Assembly (NCBI RefSeq): GCF_000717745.1
Contig: NZ_JOBH01000007.1
Coordinates: 279,612 to 343,611 of the forward strand
DNA from: Streptomyces violens
GTDB taxonomy: Bacteria; Actinomycetota; Actinomycetes; Streptomycetales; Streptomycetaceae
Length of the DNA: 64,000 nucleotides
Reading direction: 5' to 3'
The notes below the pieces were generated by a model. That model was not told where the DNA came from. It did not search any database and was given only the letters and a program-made list of their open reading frames with translations. The translations under genes and the position numbers were made by a program. Below are positions 35,044 to 44,182 of this stretch, piece by piece (position 1 is the first letter of the stretch; every line of letters begins with the position of its first letter).

Positions 35044-38000
35044 TCAGATGAGGTCGAGGGCCTCGTCGAGGGGGAGGGCGGCGCCCTCGGCGTGGGCGGA
35101 CTTGTAGTCCGCCGCGCCGAGGACGGCGCGTACGGCCGCTTCGGCCGCCTCGCGGGCGATGCGGAGGATGCGCGGTGTGTGCTGCCGGGGCGCGCGCAGG
35201 GCGTCGAAGGCGCCCAGCAGCCGGGCCCCGTCCGCCGCGCCGGCCGGGCCGCCGGTCAGGGCCATCACCCGGGCGGCGACGGGCAGTTGGGACAGCGGCA
35301 GGTCGGGGGTGACGGCATGGGTGAGCGGGGAGCGCATCTTCGCGACGGCGCCGCGCACGGCCTCGAGTACGCCGTCGTACCGCCCCTCGTCCACGTCCAG
35401 CGCGGCCAGCGCTCCCTCGACCATGCCGAGGAACATCTCCGGCGCCGACCGCTCGACGAACTCCTCCCGTACGAGCAGGAGGTGGTGCCGGGACTCCTCG
35501 GTCCGGCCGGCCGTCGCCAGCCAGGTGGCGAGCTGGATACGGGCGTACGGCACGGCGTCGCGGCTGTGCCGGCCTTCCTCCAGCACTTCGTGCAGCAGCC
35601 GCTCGCCCTGCTCGACGTCGCCCGACTCGATCAGTGCGCCGCCCAGCCGGGTTTTGAGCAGCGGGAGCTGGCCGTTTGCGCCGAGGTCGGCCGCGTACCG
35701 CATCGCGGCGCGGTAGTCGTCGGCGGCGGGACCGTACTCGCCGTGCCCCTCCCGGGCCTCGCCGCGGCCGGCCAGCGCCTCGGCGACTCCCCAGGCGTCG
35801 CCGATCCGGCGGAAGATCTCCAGCGCCTCGCCCGCGTCGCGGGACGCCTGGGGCAGGCCGCCGGGCCGGTCGTTCTGGATCTTCGCCCGCAGCTGGAGGA
35901 TGAACGCCAGCTCCCAGTCGTAACCGAACTCGCGACAGCCGCGCACGGTGTCGTCGACCAGCTCGACCAGGTCCGCGAAGCGGCCGGTCAGCATGACGGC
36001 GTAGAACCACATCACGCCCGGCACCCGGCAGGTCTGCGGCAGCCCGCCGCGGTAGGCGCTGATGATGCCCCGCAGCTCCTCCTGCTGCTCGAAGCGGCGC
36101 AGCGCCTCCATGTCGCTGTCCACGCTGGCCAGCGCGACCAGCCGGACCTCCCGGCGGGCCTCGAGGAACTGCTCGGGCGGCATCGGGGGCGGGGCGTCGA
36201 TCGGCCGGGCGGCCAGCGGCGGGGCCGGGGTGACCGGCGGCAGGAAGGGGTTCGGGCCGAGCGCGGCGGCCGCCGTCGACCAGGTACGGGCGTCGCCGCG
36301 GTGGTCGCGCAGCGTCCAGAACCACTGCAGGGACAGTACGAGGCAGAGCGCCTCGTGCTCGTCGCGCGCGGCGATGGCGCGGCGCAGGGCGGTGCGGAGG
36401 TTGTCGTGCTCCTGCTCCAGCCGGTCCAGCCAGTGGCGCTGCTCGGGGCCGCGCAGCAGGGGGTCGGCGGCGCGGGCGAGTTCGCGGTACGCGACGAGGT
36501 GGCGGCGCTCGGCAGCGGCCCGCTCCCCCGCCTCGTCCAGCCGCTCCCCGGCGTACTCCCCGACGGTCTCCAGCAGCCGGTACCGCATCTCGCCGCCGGC
36601 CGAGGGCACGGCCACGACGAGCGACTTGTCGACAAGCGAACCGAGCAGCGGCGCGATGTCGCCTGCGGCGACGGGGGCGGAGGCACCGGGTCTGGAGGCT
36701 CTGGGGCCCGAGGCGCCGAGTCCGGCGGCAGGCGCGCCCGGCGTATCCGGTGCGTCCGGCGTGTCCTCCGGTGCATCCGCACAGACCGCTTCCGCCGCGG
36801 CGAGGTCCGTGCCGCCGGAGAAGACGGAGAGGCGGCGGAGGACCGCGCGTTCGGGCACGTCGAGCAGGTCCCAGGACCAGTCGACGACCGCGCGGAGGGT
36901 CTGCTGGCGCGGCAGTACGGTACGGCTGCCGCTGGTCAGCAGCCGGAAGCGGTCGTCCAGGCGGTCCGCGAGCTGGCGCGGGGCGAGCGACCGCAGCCTG
37001 GCGGCGGCCAGTTCGACGGCGAGCGGCAGGCCGTCCAGGCGGCGGCAGATCTCGGCGCACGCCTCCGGGTCGTCCTCGATGCGGAAGCCGGGCCGGGCCG
37101 CGGCACCCCGGTCGGCGAGCAGCCGCAGCGCGACGGGGTCGGGCAGCGGCTCCACCGGCCGGACCAGCTCGCCCGGTACGGCGAGCGGCTCCCGGCTGGT
37201 GGCCAGCACGCTCACGCCCGGGCACTCGGCCAGCAGCCGTTCCGCGAGCAGGGCCGCCGCGTCGACGACGTGCTCGCAGTTGTCCAGTACGAGCAGCATG
37301 CGGCGGCCCGCGCAGTGCTCGGCGAGCTGCGCAAGCGGGTCGAAGGCGAGCGGGTCGGCGGCCGCCCGCAGCCCCTCGGCGGCGCTGCCGCGGACCACGG
37401 TCTCGCGGGCGCCGAGCGCGGTGAGCACGGCTTCCGGCACCGTGCCGGGGTCCGCGACGGGGGCCAGCTCCGCGAACCACACACCGTCCGGCCAGGCCCC
37501 GGGCGCGCCGGCCGCCGCGGTCTCCGCGCCCTCCTGCGACAGCCGCGTCTTCCCGGCGCCGCCGGGCCCGAGCAGCGTCACGAGGCGGTGCGCAGCGAGA
37601 TCGGCGCGGAGCGCGTCCAGCTCCGCCTCCCGCCCGACGAACGAGGTCAGCCGCGCCCGCAGATTCCCGGGGAGCCGCGGCACCGGTCCGGGGGCCGGAG
37701 CCGGTCCGGGGGCCGGACCAGGCCCGGCCCCCAGACCAGGCCCGGCCGCCCCCGTCTCCAGCAGCTCCGCGTGCAGAGCGCGCAACGGTGGCGACGGGTC
37801 CGTGCCGAGGCGGTCGGCGAGGTCGGCGCTGAGGGACGCGTATGCGGCCAGCGCCTCGGCCGTGCGGTCCGTGGCGCGCAGGGCGCGCAGCCGCAGGAGC
37901 TGGAGCGGCTCGTCGAGGGGATGGCTGCGGCACAGTGCGGTGAGGGCCGGCAGCGCCTCGTCCGCGCGTCCGAGCGCGAGTTCCGCGGCGAGGCGGGTGC

Positions 38001-38472
38001 GCCGCGCGTCCAGGTGCAGCCGTTCGATCCCGGCCGCCTCCGCGACCGCGTCCGGGAGGTCGGCGAGGGCGGGCCCGCGCCACAGCGCGAGCGCGTCGTC
38101 CAGCAGCGCGGCGGCCTTCGCCGGGTCGCCGTCCGCCAGCGCCCGCTCGCCCTCGCCCGCCAGCCGCTCGAAGCGGTGCAGGTCGACGTCGTCGGGGTCG
38201 GCGGCCAGGTAGTAACCGCCGGTCACGGAGACGACCGCGGCACGGCCGAGGGCCCGCCGCAGCCGCCCGACCAGCGCCTGCAGCGCGGCTCCCGCGTCCC
38301 GCGGCTCCGAGTCCGGCCCCCAGACCTCCGCGATCAGCGTGTCGGGCGTACGGGGGCGCCCCGGCGTGCGCGCGAGCGCGGCGAGGAGTGCGCGCAGGCG
38401 GGCGCCGCCGAGGGCGACGGCACTCCCGTCGTCCCGGCATGCCTGGGTCGTCCCGAGGATTCCGTAACGCAC
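35044..38472 (-). CDS. Large SARP-family regulator with NB-ARC and TPR domains (AfsR-like)
   Basis: A 1142-aa activator. The N-terminal OmpR-like winged helix (GILGTTQACRDDGSAVALGGARLRALL, to about residue 90, ending GYYLAADPDDVDLHRFE) is followed by the bacterial transcriptional activation domain (to about 235), a Pro/Gly linker (GPGPAPGPAPAPGPVPRLPG) and a STAND/NB-ARC ATPase with P-loop GPGGAGKT (Lys308), Walker B MLLVLDNCEH, sensor VLATSREPL and GLPLAVELAAARL. The C-terminal 550 residues are TPR-like helical repeats. Such proteins activate antibiotic or exporter genes through 11-bp-spaced heptamers. GTG start with GGAGG at 11 nt; alternatives at 38490 and 38520. No biosynthetic cluster surrounds it. 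Confidence 0.9.
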   Translation of the reverse strand: MRYGILGTTQACRDDGSAVALGGARLRALLAALARTPGRPRTPDTLIAEVWGPDSEPRDAGAALQALVGRLRRALGRAAVVSVTGGYYLAADPDDVDLHRFERLAGEGERALADGDPAKAAALLDDALALWRGPALADLPDAVAEAAGIERLHLDARRTRLAAELALGRADEALPALTALCRSHPLDEPLQLLRLRALRATDRTAEALAAYASLSADLADRLGTDPSPPLRALHAELLETGAAGPGLGAGPGPAPGPAPAPGPVPRLPGNLRARLTSFVGREAELDALRADLAAHRLVTLLGPGGAGKTRLSQEGAETAAAGAPGAWPDGVWFAELAPVADPGTVPEAVLTALGARETVVRGSAAEGLRAAADPLAFDPLAQLAEHCAGRRMLLVLDNCEHVVDAAALLAERLLAECPGVSVLATSREPLAVPGELVRPVEPLPDPVALRLLADRGAAARPGFRIEDDPEACAEICRRLDGLPLAVELAAARLRSLAPRQLADRLDDRFRLLTSGSRTVLPRQQTLRAVVDWSWDLLDVPERAVLRRLSVFSGGTDLAAAEAVCADAPEDTPDAPDTPGAPAAGLGASGPRASRPGASAPVAAGDIAPLLGSLVDKSLVVAVPSAGGEMRYRLLETVGEYAGERLDEAGERAAAERRHLVAYRELARAADPLLRGPEQRHWLDRLEQEHDNLRTALRRAIAARDEHEALCLVLSLQWFWTLRDHRGDARTWSTAAAALGPNPFLPPVTPAPPLAARPIDAPPPMPPEQFLEARREVRLVALASVDSDMEALRRFEQQEELRGIISAYRGGLPQTCRVPGVMWFYAVMLTGRFADLVELVDDTVRGCREFGYDWELAFILQLRAKIQNDRPGGLPQASRDAGEALEIFRRIGDAWGVAEALAGRGEAREGHGEYGPAADDYRAAMRYAADLGANGQLPLLKTRLGGALIESGDVEQGERLLHEVLEEGRHSRDAVPYARIQLATWLATAGRTEESRHHLLLVREEFVERSAPEMFLGMVEGALAALDVDEGRYDGVLEAVRGAVAKMRSPLTHAVTPDLPLSQLPVAARVMALTGGPAGAADGARLLGAFDALRAPRQHTPRILRIAREAAEAAVRAVLGAADYKSAHAEGAALPLDEALDLI

Positions 38473-38556
38473 CGGCCCATTGTCCTCCACAGCCCGTACG
38501 GCCTGGCCGTCCCCCATCACCGCCCGCTTCCCCTCGTCCCCCGTTGTCCCCGTCCG

Positions 38557-39036
38557 TCACCTGCCCCGCCCCGACGGCTCAGGTCCCCTCGGGCGCCCCT
38601 GGGCGGTGCGGTCCGCCGGCAGTACCTCCAGCTCCACCAGGGCGCCGCACTCCGCCACGTAGTGGTGCCGGTCGTCGTCCGGGCCGTCGGCGAACCACTT
38701 CGGGCAGGTGCGGACGGGACGCAGGCTGCGCTCGCCGGGCACCGGCTCGTATGTACGGGAGCCCGGGAGGCGACGGTAGCCCTGGCTGACGATGTGGATC
38801 GCGCGCACCCGGCCGGTGACCGGCACCGGGTCGTCGGGGTCCGGGCCGTGGTTGTTCCGCTCCCAGTCCCACATCTCGTCCACCGTGCGCTCCACCGTCC
38901 AGCTGACCTCGTCGCCGACCGAGAAGGGGGTGCCGCAGCAGCCCATCTCCCAGTCCGCGTAGAACACCCGGCGGACGCCGGCGGCGGCGTTGTCGGCGGC
39001 GTTCTGGGAAGAGACGTTCGGGCCGGGTCCGGTCAT
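38557..39036 (-). CDS. Hypothetical protein with conserved DWEMGCCGTPF segment
   Basis: A 159-aa acidic cytoplasmic protein that I can only place in a family of streptomycete proteins of unknown function. The most striking part is VFYADWEMGCCGTPFSVGDEVSWTVE (residues about 24-49), with a vicinal Cys pair, then VRAIHIVSQGYRRLPG and DDDRHHYVAECGALVELEVLP. The vicinal Cys, a third Cys in TCPKWF and one in ECGAL could bind a metal, but this is speculation. ATG at 39036 with weak ribosome site. It lies 84 nt upstream of, and co-directional with, the SARP gene, and is divergent from the site-2 protease gene. Confidence 0.7.
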   Translation of the reverse strand: MTGPGPNVSSQNAADNAAAGVRRVFYADWEMGCCGTPFSVGDEVSWTVERTVDEMWDWERNNHGPDPDDPVPVTGRVRAIHIVSQGYRRLPGSRTYEPVPGERSLRPVRTCPKWFADGPDDDRHHYVAECGALVELEVLPADRTAQGRPRGPEPSGRGR

Positions 39037-39161
39037 GGGTCCAGACTGCCTGGAACCACCGGCATACCGCTCCTCGTTTTCCGTTGTACGATCCGCCGCC
39101 CGCCCCCAAGACAGCCGGACCCCGCCCGCAGGACCCGCCCACCCCTCAGGAGCACCGCACG

Positions 39162-39950
39162 ATGACCACCGCAGTACAGCGCGCGGACCGGCGCGTCAGT
39201 CCCGTCTTTCTCGCGCTCGTCGCCGTCATGGCGGCGTCGGGCTGGTACGTGTGGACGGACAAGCTCGCCACGAACACGGGCGTCGCCGTGTTCCTGTTCG
39301 TGGTCTCGGGGTGGATCGTCTCGCTCTGCCTGCACGAGTACGCACACGCCCGTACGGCGCTGCACAGCGGCGACATCTCGATCGGCGCGAAGGGCTATCT
39401 GACGCTCAACCCGCTGAAGTACACCCACGCGCTGCTCAGCATCGTGCTGCCGGTGATCTTCGTGATCATGGGCGGGATCGGGCTGCCGGGCGGCGCGGTG
39501 TTCATCGAGCGCGGCCGGATCCGGGGCCGCTGGCGGCACAGCCTGATCTCGGCGGCGGGCCCGCTGACGAACATCCTGTTCGCGGCCGTGGTCACCGCGC
39601 CGTTCTGGCTGGGCGCGATGGACGGCGTGCCGCAGCCGTTCCGGTACGCGCTCGCGTTCCTGGCATTGCTGCAGGTCACGGCCGCGATCCTGAACTTCGT
39701 CCCGGTGCCGGGGCTGGACGGGTACGGCGTGCTCGAGCCGTGGCTGCCGTACAAGCTGCGGCGGCAGGTGGAGCCGTTCGCGCCGTTCGGCCTGCTCGCG
39801 GTCTTCGGGCTGCTGTGGGCGCCGGGCGTGAACCAGGCGTTCTTCGAGGCGGTGGACGCCATCCTGCGGGTGCTGGGCGTCTCCCAGCTCGACACCTACC
39901 TCGGCCAGGAGTTCTTCCGCTTCTGGCAGGGCGAGCCGCAGATGTTCTAG
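39162..39950 (+). CDS. Site-2 protease (M50) family membrane metalloprotease
   Basis: A 262-aa integral membrane protein with about six hydrophobic segments. The zinc motif HEYAH (residues 58-62, preceded by IVSLCL) and the second motif NFVPVPGLDGYG, with Asp186 as third ligand, identify a site-2 protease fold. It has no PDZ domain, so it belongs to the short group of unknown substrate (members of this subfamily occur widely in actinobacteria). ATG with AGGAG 9 nt upstream. Its stop codon shares the palindrome CTAG with the stop of the convergent small membrane protein gene. Confidence 0.87.
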   Translation: MTTAVQRADRRVSPVFLALVAVMAASGWYVWTDKLATNTGVAVFLFVVSGWIVSLCLHEYAHARTALHSGDISIGAKGYLTLNPLKYTHALLSIVLPVIFVIMGGIGLPGGAVFIERGRIRGRWRHSLISAAGPLTNILFAAVVTAPFWLGAMDGVPQPFRYALAFLALLQVTAAILNFVPVPGLDGYGVLEPWLPYKLRRQVEPFAPFGLLAVFGLLWAPGVNQAFFEAVDAILRVLGVSQLDTYLGQEFFRFWQGEPQMF

Positions 39951-40189
39951 CGGGCCGAGCCCTCGGGGGCCTGGGCCTGCTCCTCCGCGGCCGCCGCCCG
40001 CTCCAGCTTGGCCCGGCGCAGGTAGAACCACGCCATGTTGCTGGAGACGCCGGCCACCAGGACCCATGCGATGCCGATGAGGTTGCCCGCCGCGAAGGAG
40101 ACGACGGCCGCGACGACCGCCAGGACGCAGACGACGAGGGCGAAGACGGCGAGGCGCCGGGCCGGGCCGGACGGGGGCAGGGCGGGCAT
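39947..40189 (-). CDS. Small membrane protein, two predicted helices
   Basis: An 80-aa protein with a short Pro/Arg head, helix 1 (VFALVVCVLAVVAAVVSFAAG) and helix 2 (LIGIAWVLVAGVSSNMAWFYL), then a charged Ala/Glu tail. No enzyme motif. ATG at 40189 with AGGAG 9 nt upstream, which supports real translation. Function unknown; its convergent overlap with the protease gene says nothing about shared function. Confidence 0.7.
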   Translation of the reverse strand: MPALPPSGPARRLAVFALVVCVLAVVAAVVSFAAGNLIGIAWVLVAGVSSNMAWFYLRRAKLERAAAAEEQAQAPEGSAR

Positions 40190-40274
40190 GGGACGGGGCT
40201 CCTGTCGGGGTACTGCGTACGCGGTCCCCTCCAGTGTCCCCCATGCCCGGCTCCGCCCGCCCCCGGCCCGCCAC

Positions 40275-41015
40275 TCACACGTCCGTGACGCGCAGCCCCG
40301 CGTGTGCCTTGTACCGCCGGTTGGTGGAGATCAGGTTGGCGACCAGGGACTCGACCTGGTGGGCATTGCGCAGCCGGCCGGCGAAGACGCCCCGCATGCC
40401 GGAGATGCGGCCGGCCAGCGCCTGGACCACGTCCGTGTCGGCCCGCTTCTCGCCCAGCACCATCACGTCCGTGTCGATCTTCTCGACCGCCGGGTCCTGG
40501 AGGAGCACCGCCGAGAGGTGGTGGAAGGCGGCCGTGACGCGCGACTCCGGGAGCAGCGCGGCGGCCTGCTCGGCCGCGCTGCCCTCCTCGGGCTTCAGCG
40601 CGTACGCGCCCTTCTTGTCGAAGCCGAGCGGGTTCACGCAGTCGATGACGAGCTTGCCAGCCAGCTCGGTACGGAGCGACTCCAGCGTCTTGGCGTGGCC
40701 TTCCCACGGGACGGCCACGATCACCACGTCCGAGCGGCGTGCGCACTCGGCGTTGTCCGCGCCCTCGACACCGTGGCCGAGCTCGTCCGCCGCGGCCTGC
40801 GCCCGCTCGGCCGCGCGCGAGCCGATGATCACCTTCTGGCCCGCCCGGGCGAACCGGTACGCCAGGCCGCGGCCCTGGTCACCGGTGCCGCCGAGCACGC
40901 CGACGACCAGGCCGGCCACATCCGGGAGGTCCCAAGGGTCCCGCTTGAGCGCCTTCTTGGCTTCGGTCGCGACGTTCACGGGAGTGGTGGGCTGCGCATC
41001 GTCAGGAGTAGTCAT
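40275..41015 (-). CDS. F420H2:NADP+ oxidoreductase (NPDG/Fno family)
   Basis: A 246-aa enzyme moving hydride between NADPH and the deazaflavin F420. The Rossmann motif VGVLGGTGDQGRGLAYRFARAG (residues about 38-60) with KVIIGSRAAERAQ gives NADP binding; AVPWEGHAKTLESL, DCVNPLGFDKKGAY and AAFHHLSAVLLQDP follow the family pattern. A 37-residue polar N-terminal extension precedes the fold. ATG at 41015 without ribosome site; CAGTAT ends 7 nt before it, so the mRNA may be leaderless. It supplies or consumes reduced F420 for F420-dependent enzymes encoded elsewhere. Confidence 0.9.
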   Translation of the reverse strand: MTTPDDAQPTTPVNVATEAKKALKRDPWDLPDVAGLVVGVLGGTGDQGRGLAYRFARAGQKVIIGSRAAERAQAAADELGHGVEGADNAECARRSDVVIVAVPWEGHAKTLESLRTELAGKLVIDCVNPLGFDKKGAYALKPEEGSAAEQAAALLPESRVTAAFHHLSAVLLQDPAVEKIDTDVMVLGEKRADTDVVQALAGRISGMRGVFAGRLRNAHQVESLVANLISTNRRYKAHAGLRVTDV

Positions 41016-41073
41016 GCCAGCGATACTGGCACGCCGCGCCCGGCCCGGGCAGTCGGGCGCGACGTGCCGGTGA

Positions 41074-41919
41074 TCACGCCTTCACGCTGCCCTCGGTGAG
41101 GCCGGTGCGCCAGTACCGCTGGAGCACGGTCATCAGGATCATCAGCGGCAGGACGGAGAGGAACGCGCCGCCGACGGTGTACTGGTACAGCTCCGGCTGC
41201 CGGTCCGCGTAACCGGTCCAGGACGTCAGGCCGAGCTGGATCGGGTACAGGTCGGAGTCGGAGAGCATCACCAGCGGCAGGAAATAGTTGTTCCAGATGT
41301 GCACGAACTGGAAGAGGAAGACGGTGACCAGCGCGGGGATCATCAGCCGCAGCCCGAGCCCGGAGAAGATCCGCCACTCCCCCGCGCCGTCGATCCGCGC
41401 CGCCTCCAGCAGCGAGTCGGGCACGGCGGCGGCCGCGTAGATCCGGCAGAGGTAGACGCCGAAGGGGCTGACCACGCTGGGGATCAGCACGGACCAGTAG
41501 GTGTTGGACATCCCGAAGCCGCTGAAGAGGAAGTACAGCGGCAGCGCGAGGGCCGTGCCGGGGATCAGCACCCCGGCCAGGATGACGTTGAAGATCCCTT
41601 CCCGGCCCGGGAAGGGGAACTTCGCGAGCGCGTAGCCGGCCGCCGCGGAGAGCAGCGTCGCGGCGAGCGCGCCGATGCCCGCGTACAACAGGGAGTTGGC
41701 GAACCAGCGGACGTAGATGCCGTTGTCGTACGTCAGCACGTCGCCGAGGTACTCGATCGGGCGCGGGTTCGCGAACCAGAAGCCGAAGCTGCCGAAGAGG
41801 TCGCCGCTGCTCTTCGTGGCGGAGACCACCAGCCAGTACACCGGCACGAGGAAGTAGACGGCGGCGACGGTCAGCAGGGTGCAGGTGATGATGCGGTAAC
41901 GGAGCCGAACGGGGGTCAC
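41074..41919 (-). CDS. Sugar ABC importer permease 2 of the sialidase operon
   Basis: A 281-aa permease of the MalG/carbohydrate uptake CUT1 group with six membrane segments; the EAA loop reads DSLLEAARIDGAGEWRIFSGLGLRLMIPALVTVF. GTG start at 41919 overlapping the previous permease stop by 4 nt (GTGA), with GGAGG 7 nt upstream. Last gene of the operon sialidase-binding protein-permease-permease. The substrate is likely a sialic acid or a sialylated oligosaccharide, judged only from the sialidase in the same operon. Confidence 0.9.
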   Translation of the reverse strand: MTPVRLRYRIITCTLLTVAAVYFLVPVYWLVVSATKSSGDLFGSFGFWFANPRPIEYLGDVLTYDNGIYVRWFANSLLYAGIGALAATLLSAAAGYALAKFPFPGREGIFNVILAGVLIPGTALALPLYFLFSGFGMSNTYWSVLIPSVVSPFGVYLCRIYAAAAVPDSLLEAARIDGAGEWRIFSGLGLRLMIPALVTVFLFQFVHIWNNYFLPLVMLSDSDLYPIQLGLTSWTGYADRQPELYQYTVGGAFLSVLPLMILMTVLQRYWRTGLTEGSVKA

Positions 41920-42833
41920 CGGCCGTCCTCCTTCCCTCGCTGCCCGACCAGCCGCAGGAAGCCGAACGACAGGACGCAGGCGACCAGCGCCAGCAGGACC
42001 GCCTCGGCGGCCGCGAGGTGCTGGTTGTTGCCGACGAACGCCTCGCTGTAGGCGTGCAGGTTGGGCGTGTAGCCGGAGTCGATGGAGGAGGCGAGCGGCC
42101 GCAGCACCATTGGCTCGGCGAACAGCTGGAGCGTGCCGATGATGGAGAAGACGCAGGTCAGGACCAGAGCCGGACGGATGAGCGGGATCTTGATGTGCAG
42201 GGCGACCTGGCGTGCGTTCGCGCCGTCGATGCGCGCCGCCTCGTACAGCTCCTGCGGTACGGCCTTGAGCTGGGAGATCAGGACGAGCATGTTGTAGCCG
42301 GTGAACTGCCAGGTGACGATGTTGGCGATGGACCACAGGACGGTGCCGCGGGAGAGGAAGTCCACGTCCCAGCCGACCTCCTGGGCCATCTTCACCAGCG
42401 GGCTGATCCCGGGGACGTAGAGGAAGCCCCACAGGATCGAGGCGATCACGCCGGGCACGCCGTACGGCAGGAAGAAAGCGCTGCGGAAGAACGTCACCCA
42501 GCGGGCGCTCGCGCTCTCCAGGAGCAGCGCGAGGACGGTCGCCAGGATGATCATGAGTGGGATCTGCACGGCACCGAAGAGCAGCACCCGGCCGAAGCCG
42601 GAGAGGAAACGGTCGTCCGCGAGCGCCTGCGCGTAGTTGGCCAGCCCGGCGAAGACCTCGCGCTCCGCGCCGCCGAGGCCGAGCGGCCCGGTGCGCTCGG
42701 TCTTGTGCAGGCTCTGCCAGATCGCGTAGACGATGGGCGCGATGAAGCAGAGCAGGAACAGGGCGAGGAAGGGCAGCAGGAAGCCCGCGGCGGCGCGCGC
42801 GTTACGGGCTTCCGTACGGGTCGGCCGTCTCAC
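41916..42833 (-). CDS. Sugar ABC importer permease 1 of the sialidase operon
   Basis: A 305-aa CUT1-type permease (MalF-like). Six membrane segments start with GFLLPFLALFLLCFIAPIVYAIW; the EAA loop is ELYEAARIDGANARQVALHIKIPLIRPALVL. The GTG at 42833 overlaps the stop of the binding protein by 4 nt, with GGAG 8 nt before it. No ATPase gene is near, so a shared ATPase such as MsiK is expected. Confidence 0.9.
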   Translation of the reverse strand: MRRPTRTEARNARAAAGFLLPFLALFLLCFIAPIVYAIWQSLHKTERTGPLGLGGAEREVFAGLANYAQALADDRFLSGFGRVLLFGAVQIPLMIILATVLALLLESASARWVTFFRSAFFLPYGVPGVIASILWGFLYVPGISPLVKMAQEVGWDVDFLSRGTVLWSIANIVTWQFTGYNMLVLISQLKAVPQELYEAARIDGANARQVALHIKIPLIRPALVLTCVFSIIGTLQLFAEPMVLRPLASSIDSGYTPNLHAYSEAFVGNNQHLAAAEAVLLALVACVLSFGFLRLVGQRGKEDGR

Positions 42834-44182
42834 CCGCCGCTCTCCACCTTCAGGCCCTTGCCCTTGAGGTCGCTCACCGTCTGCGCCTGCACCTTCTTCA
42901 GCACCGAGCGGAAGGATTCGCCGCTGCTCAGCGCCTCGGTGAAGGCGTCGCCCAGGCGCTGGTAGAGGGTGTCGACGCCGGGTCCCCACTGCCAGCTGGT
43001 GTCCACGTGGTCACCGGCCTTCCGGAAGACCTCGCTGTACGCCTGCCCGCCGAAGAAGTCCTTGTGGACGTCCAGATCGCTGGTCTCGTAGCCGGTCTTC
43101 GCGCTGGGGAACCCGTAACCGCCCTCGATGAGCAGCTTGATCGCTTCGGGGTCGGTGTTGAGCCAGACGGCGAAGTCCAGGGCGTCCTTGGGGTAGGTGG
43201 CCCCGGCGAACACCGCGGTGGTCGAGCCGCCCCAGTTGGCCTGCGCGTTCGCGCCCTTCGTCCACTGCGGCAGCGGCACGGCGCGCCACTTCCCCTTGGT
43301 GCCCGGCGCGTTGCCGACCAGCAGCGCGTCGCCCCAGCTCGCACCGAGCCAAGCGGGGATGGCGCCGGTCTGGAGGTCCTTGTACCAGGCGTTCTGCCGG
43401 TCCGGGATGGTCTTGACCAGCTTCTGCTTGACCAGCGCCTCCCAGTAGTCGGCGACCTTGCGGGTGGGCTCGTCGTCGATGGCGACGGTCCAGCTGTCGC
43501 CCTCGGCGGCGTACCACTTGGCGCCGGCCTGCCAGGCGTACCCCGCGAAGCGGTTGCCGTTGGTGGGCGCGAAGGTCTCGATCCAGGCGCCCTTCTTGCG
43601 GATCTTCCTGGCCGCGGCCTCGTACTCGTCCCAGGTGGCGGGCGGCTCGATGTCCCACTTGTCGAAGAGGTCCTGGCGCACGAAGAGACCCATCGGCCCG
43701 GACGCTTGCGGGACGGCGTACACGCCCTTCCCGAAGACGGACTGCTGCCACTGCCAGCCGACGAACTTGCCCTTGTACCGCTCGCCGCCGACGGTCGTCA
43801 GGTCCAGCAGCCCGTTGTCCAGCAGGAAGCTGGGCACGACGGGGAACTCGATCTGCGCGAGGTCCGGCGGATTGCCCGCCTTGATCGCGGCGTGCATCTT
43901 GGCGTACTGGGCGCCGTTGACCGCCGACACCTTCTCGACCTTGACCTGGACCTCGGGGTGCTTGCTGTTCCACAGGTCGACGGGCTTGTCGATGCCGGGC
44001 ACCCAGGACCAGAAGGTCAGCGTGACCTTCTGCCCTTCCTTGCGCTCCTTGGGCGCGGCCTTCTTGTCGTCGCCGCCGTCACCGCACCCGGCCAGCGCGA
44101 AGCCGGCGGCCACGGCCGCGGCCCCGCCCAGCACGGATCTGCGGCGCGCGCCGCCCGGAAAACTCGTGTCGTACGTCCTCAT
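42830..44182 (-). CDS. Extracellular solute-binding lipoprotein of the sialidase operon
   Basis: A 450-aa family 1 binding protein. The N-terminus combines a twin-arginine-like stretch (ARRRSVLGG, residues 12-20) with lipobox FALAGC (Cys33), so it is a lipoprotein possibly exported by Tat. The mature domain begins VTLTFWSWVPGIDKPVDLWNSKHPEVQVKVEKV. The ATG overlaps the sialidase stop (ATGA) with GGAGGAG 5 nt upstream. Being locked to a sialidase gene, it probably binds sialic acid or sialosides; this specificity would be unusual for a CUT1-type system and is an inference from context. Confidence 0.9.
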   Translation of the reverse strand: MRTYDTSFPGGARRRSVLGGAAAVAAGFALAGCGDGGDDKKAAPKERKEGQKVTLTFWSWVPGIDKPVDLWNSKHPEVQVKVEKVSAVNGAQYAKMHAAIKAGNPPDLAQIEFPVVPSFLLDNGLLDLTTVGGERYKGKFVGWQWQQSVFGKGVYAVPQASGPMGLFVRQDLFDKWDIEPPATWDEYEAAARKIRKKGAWIETFAPTNGNRFAGYAWQAGAKWYAAEGDSWTVAIDDEPTRKVADYWEALVKQKLVKTIPDRQNAWYKDLQTGAIPAWLGASWGDALLVGNAPGTKGKWRAVPLPQWTKGANAQANWGGSTTAVFAGATYPKDALDFAVWLNTDPEAIKLLIEGGYGFPSAKTGYETSDLDVHKDFFGGQAYSEVFRKAGDHVDTSWQWGPGVDTLYQRLGDAFTEALSSGESFRSVLKKVQAQTVSDLKGKGLKVESGG

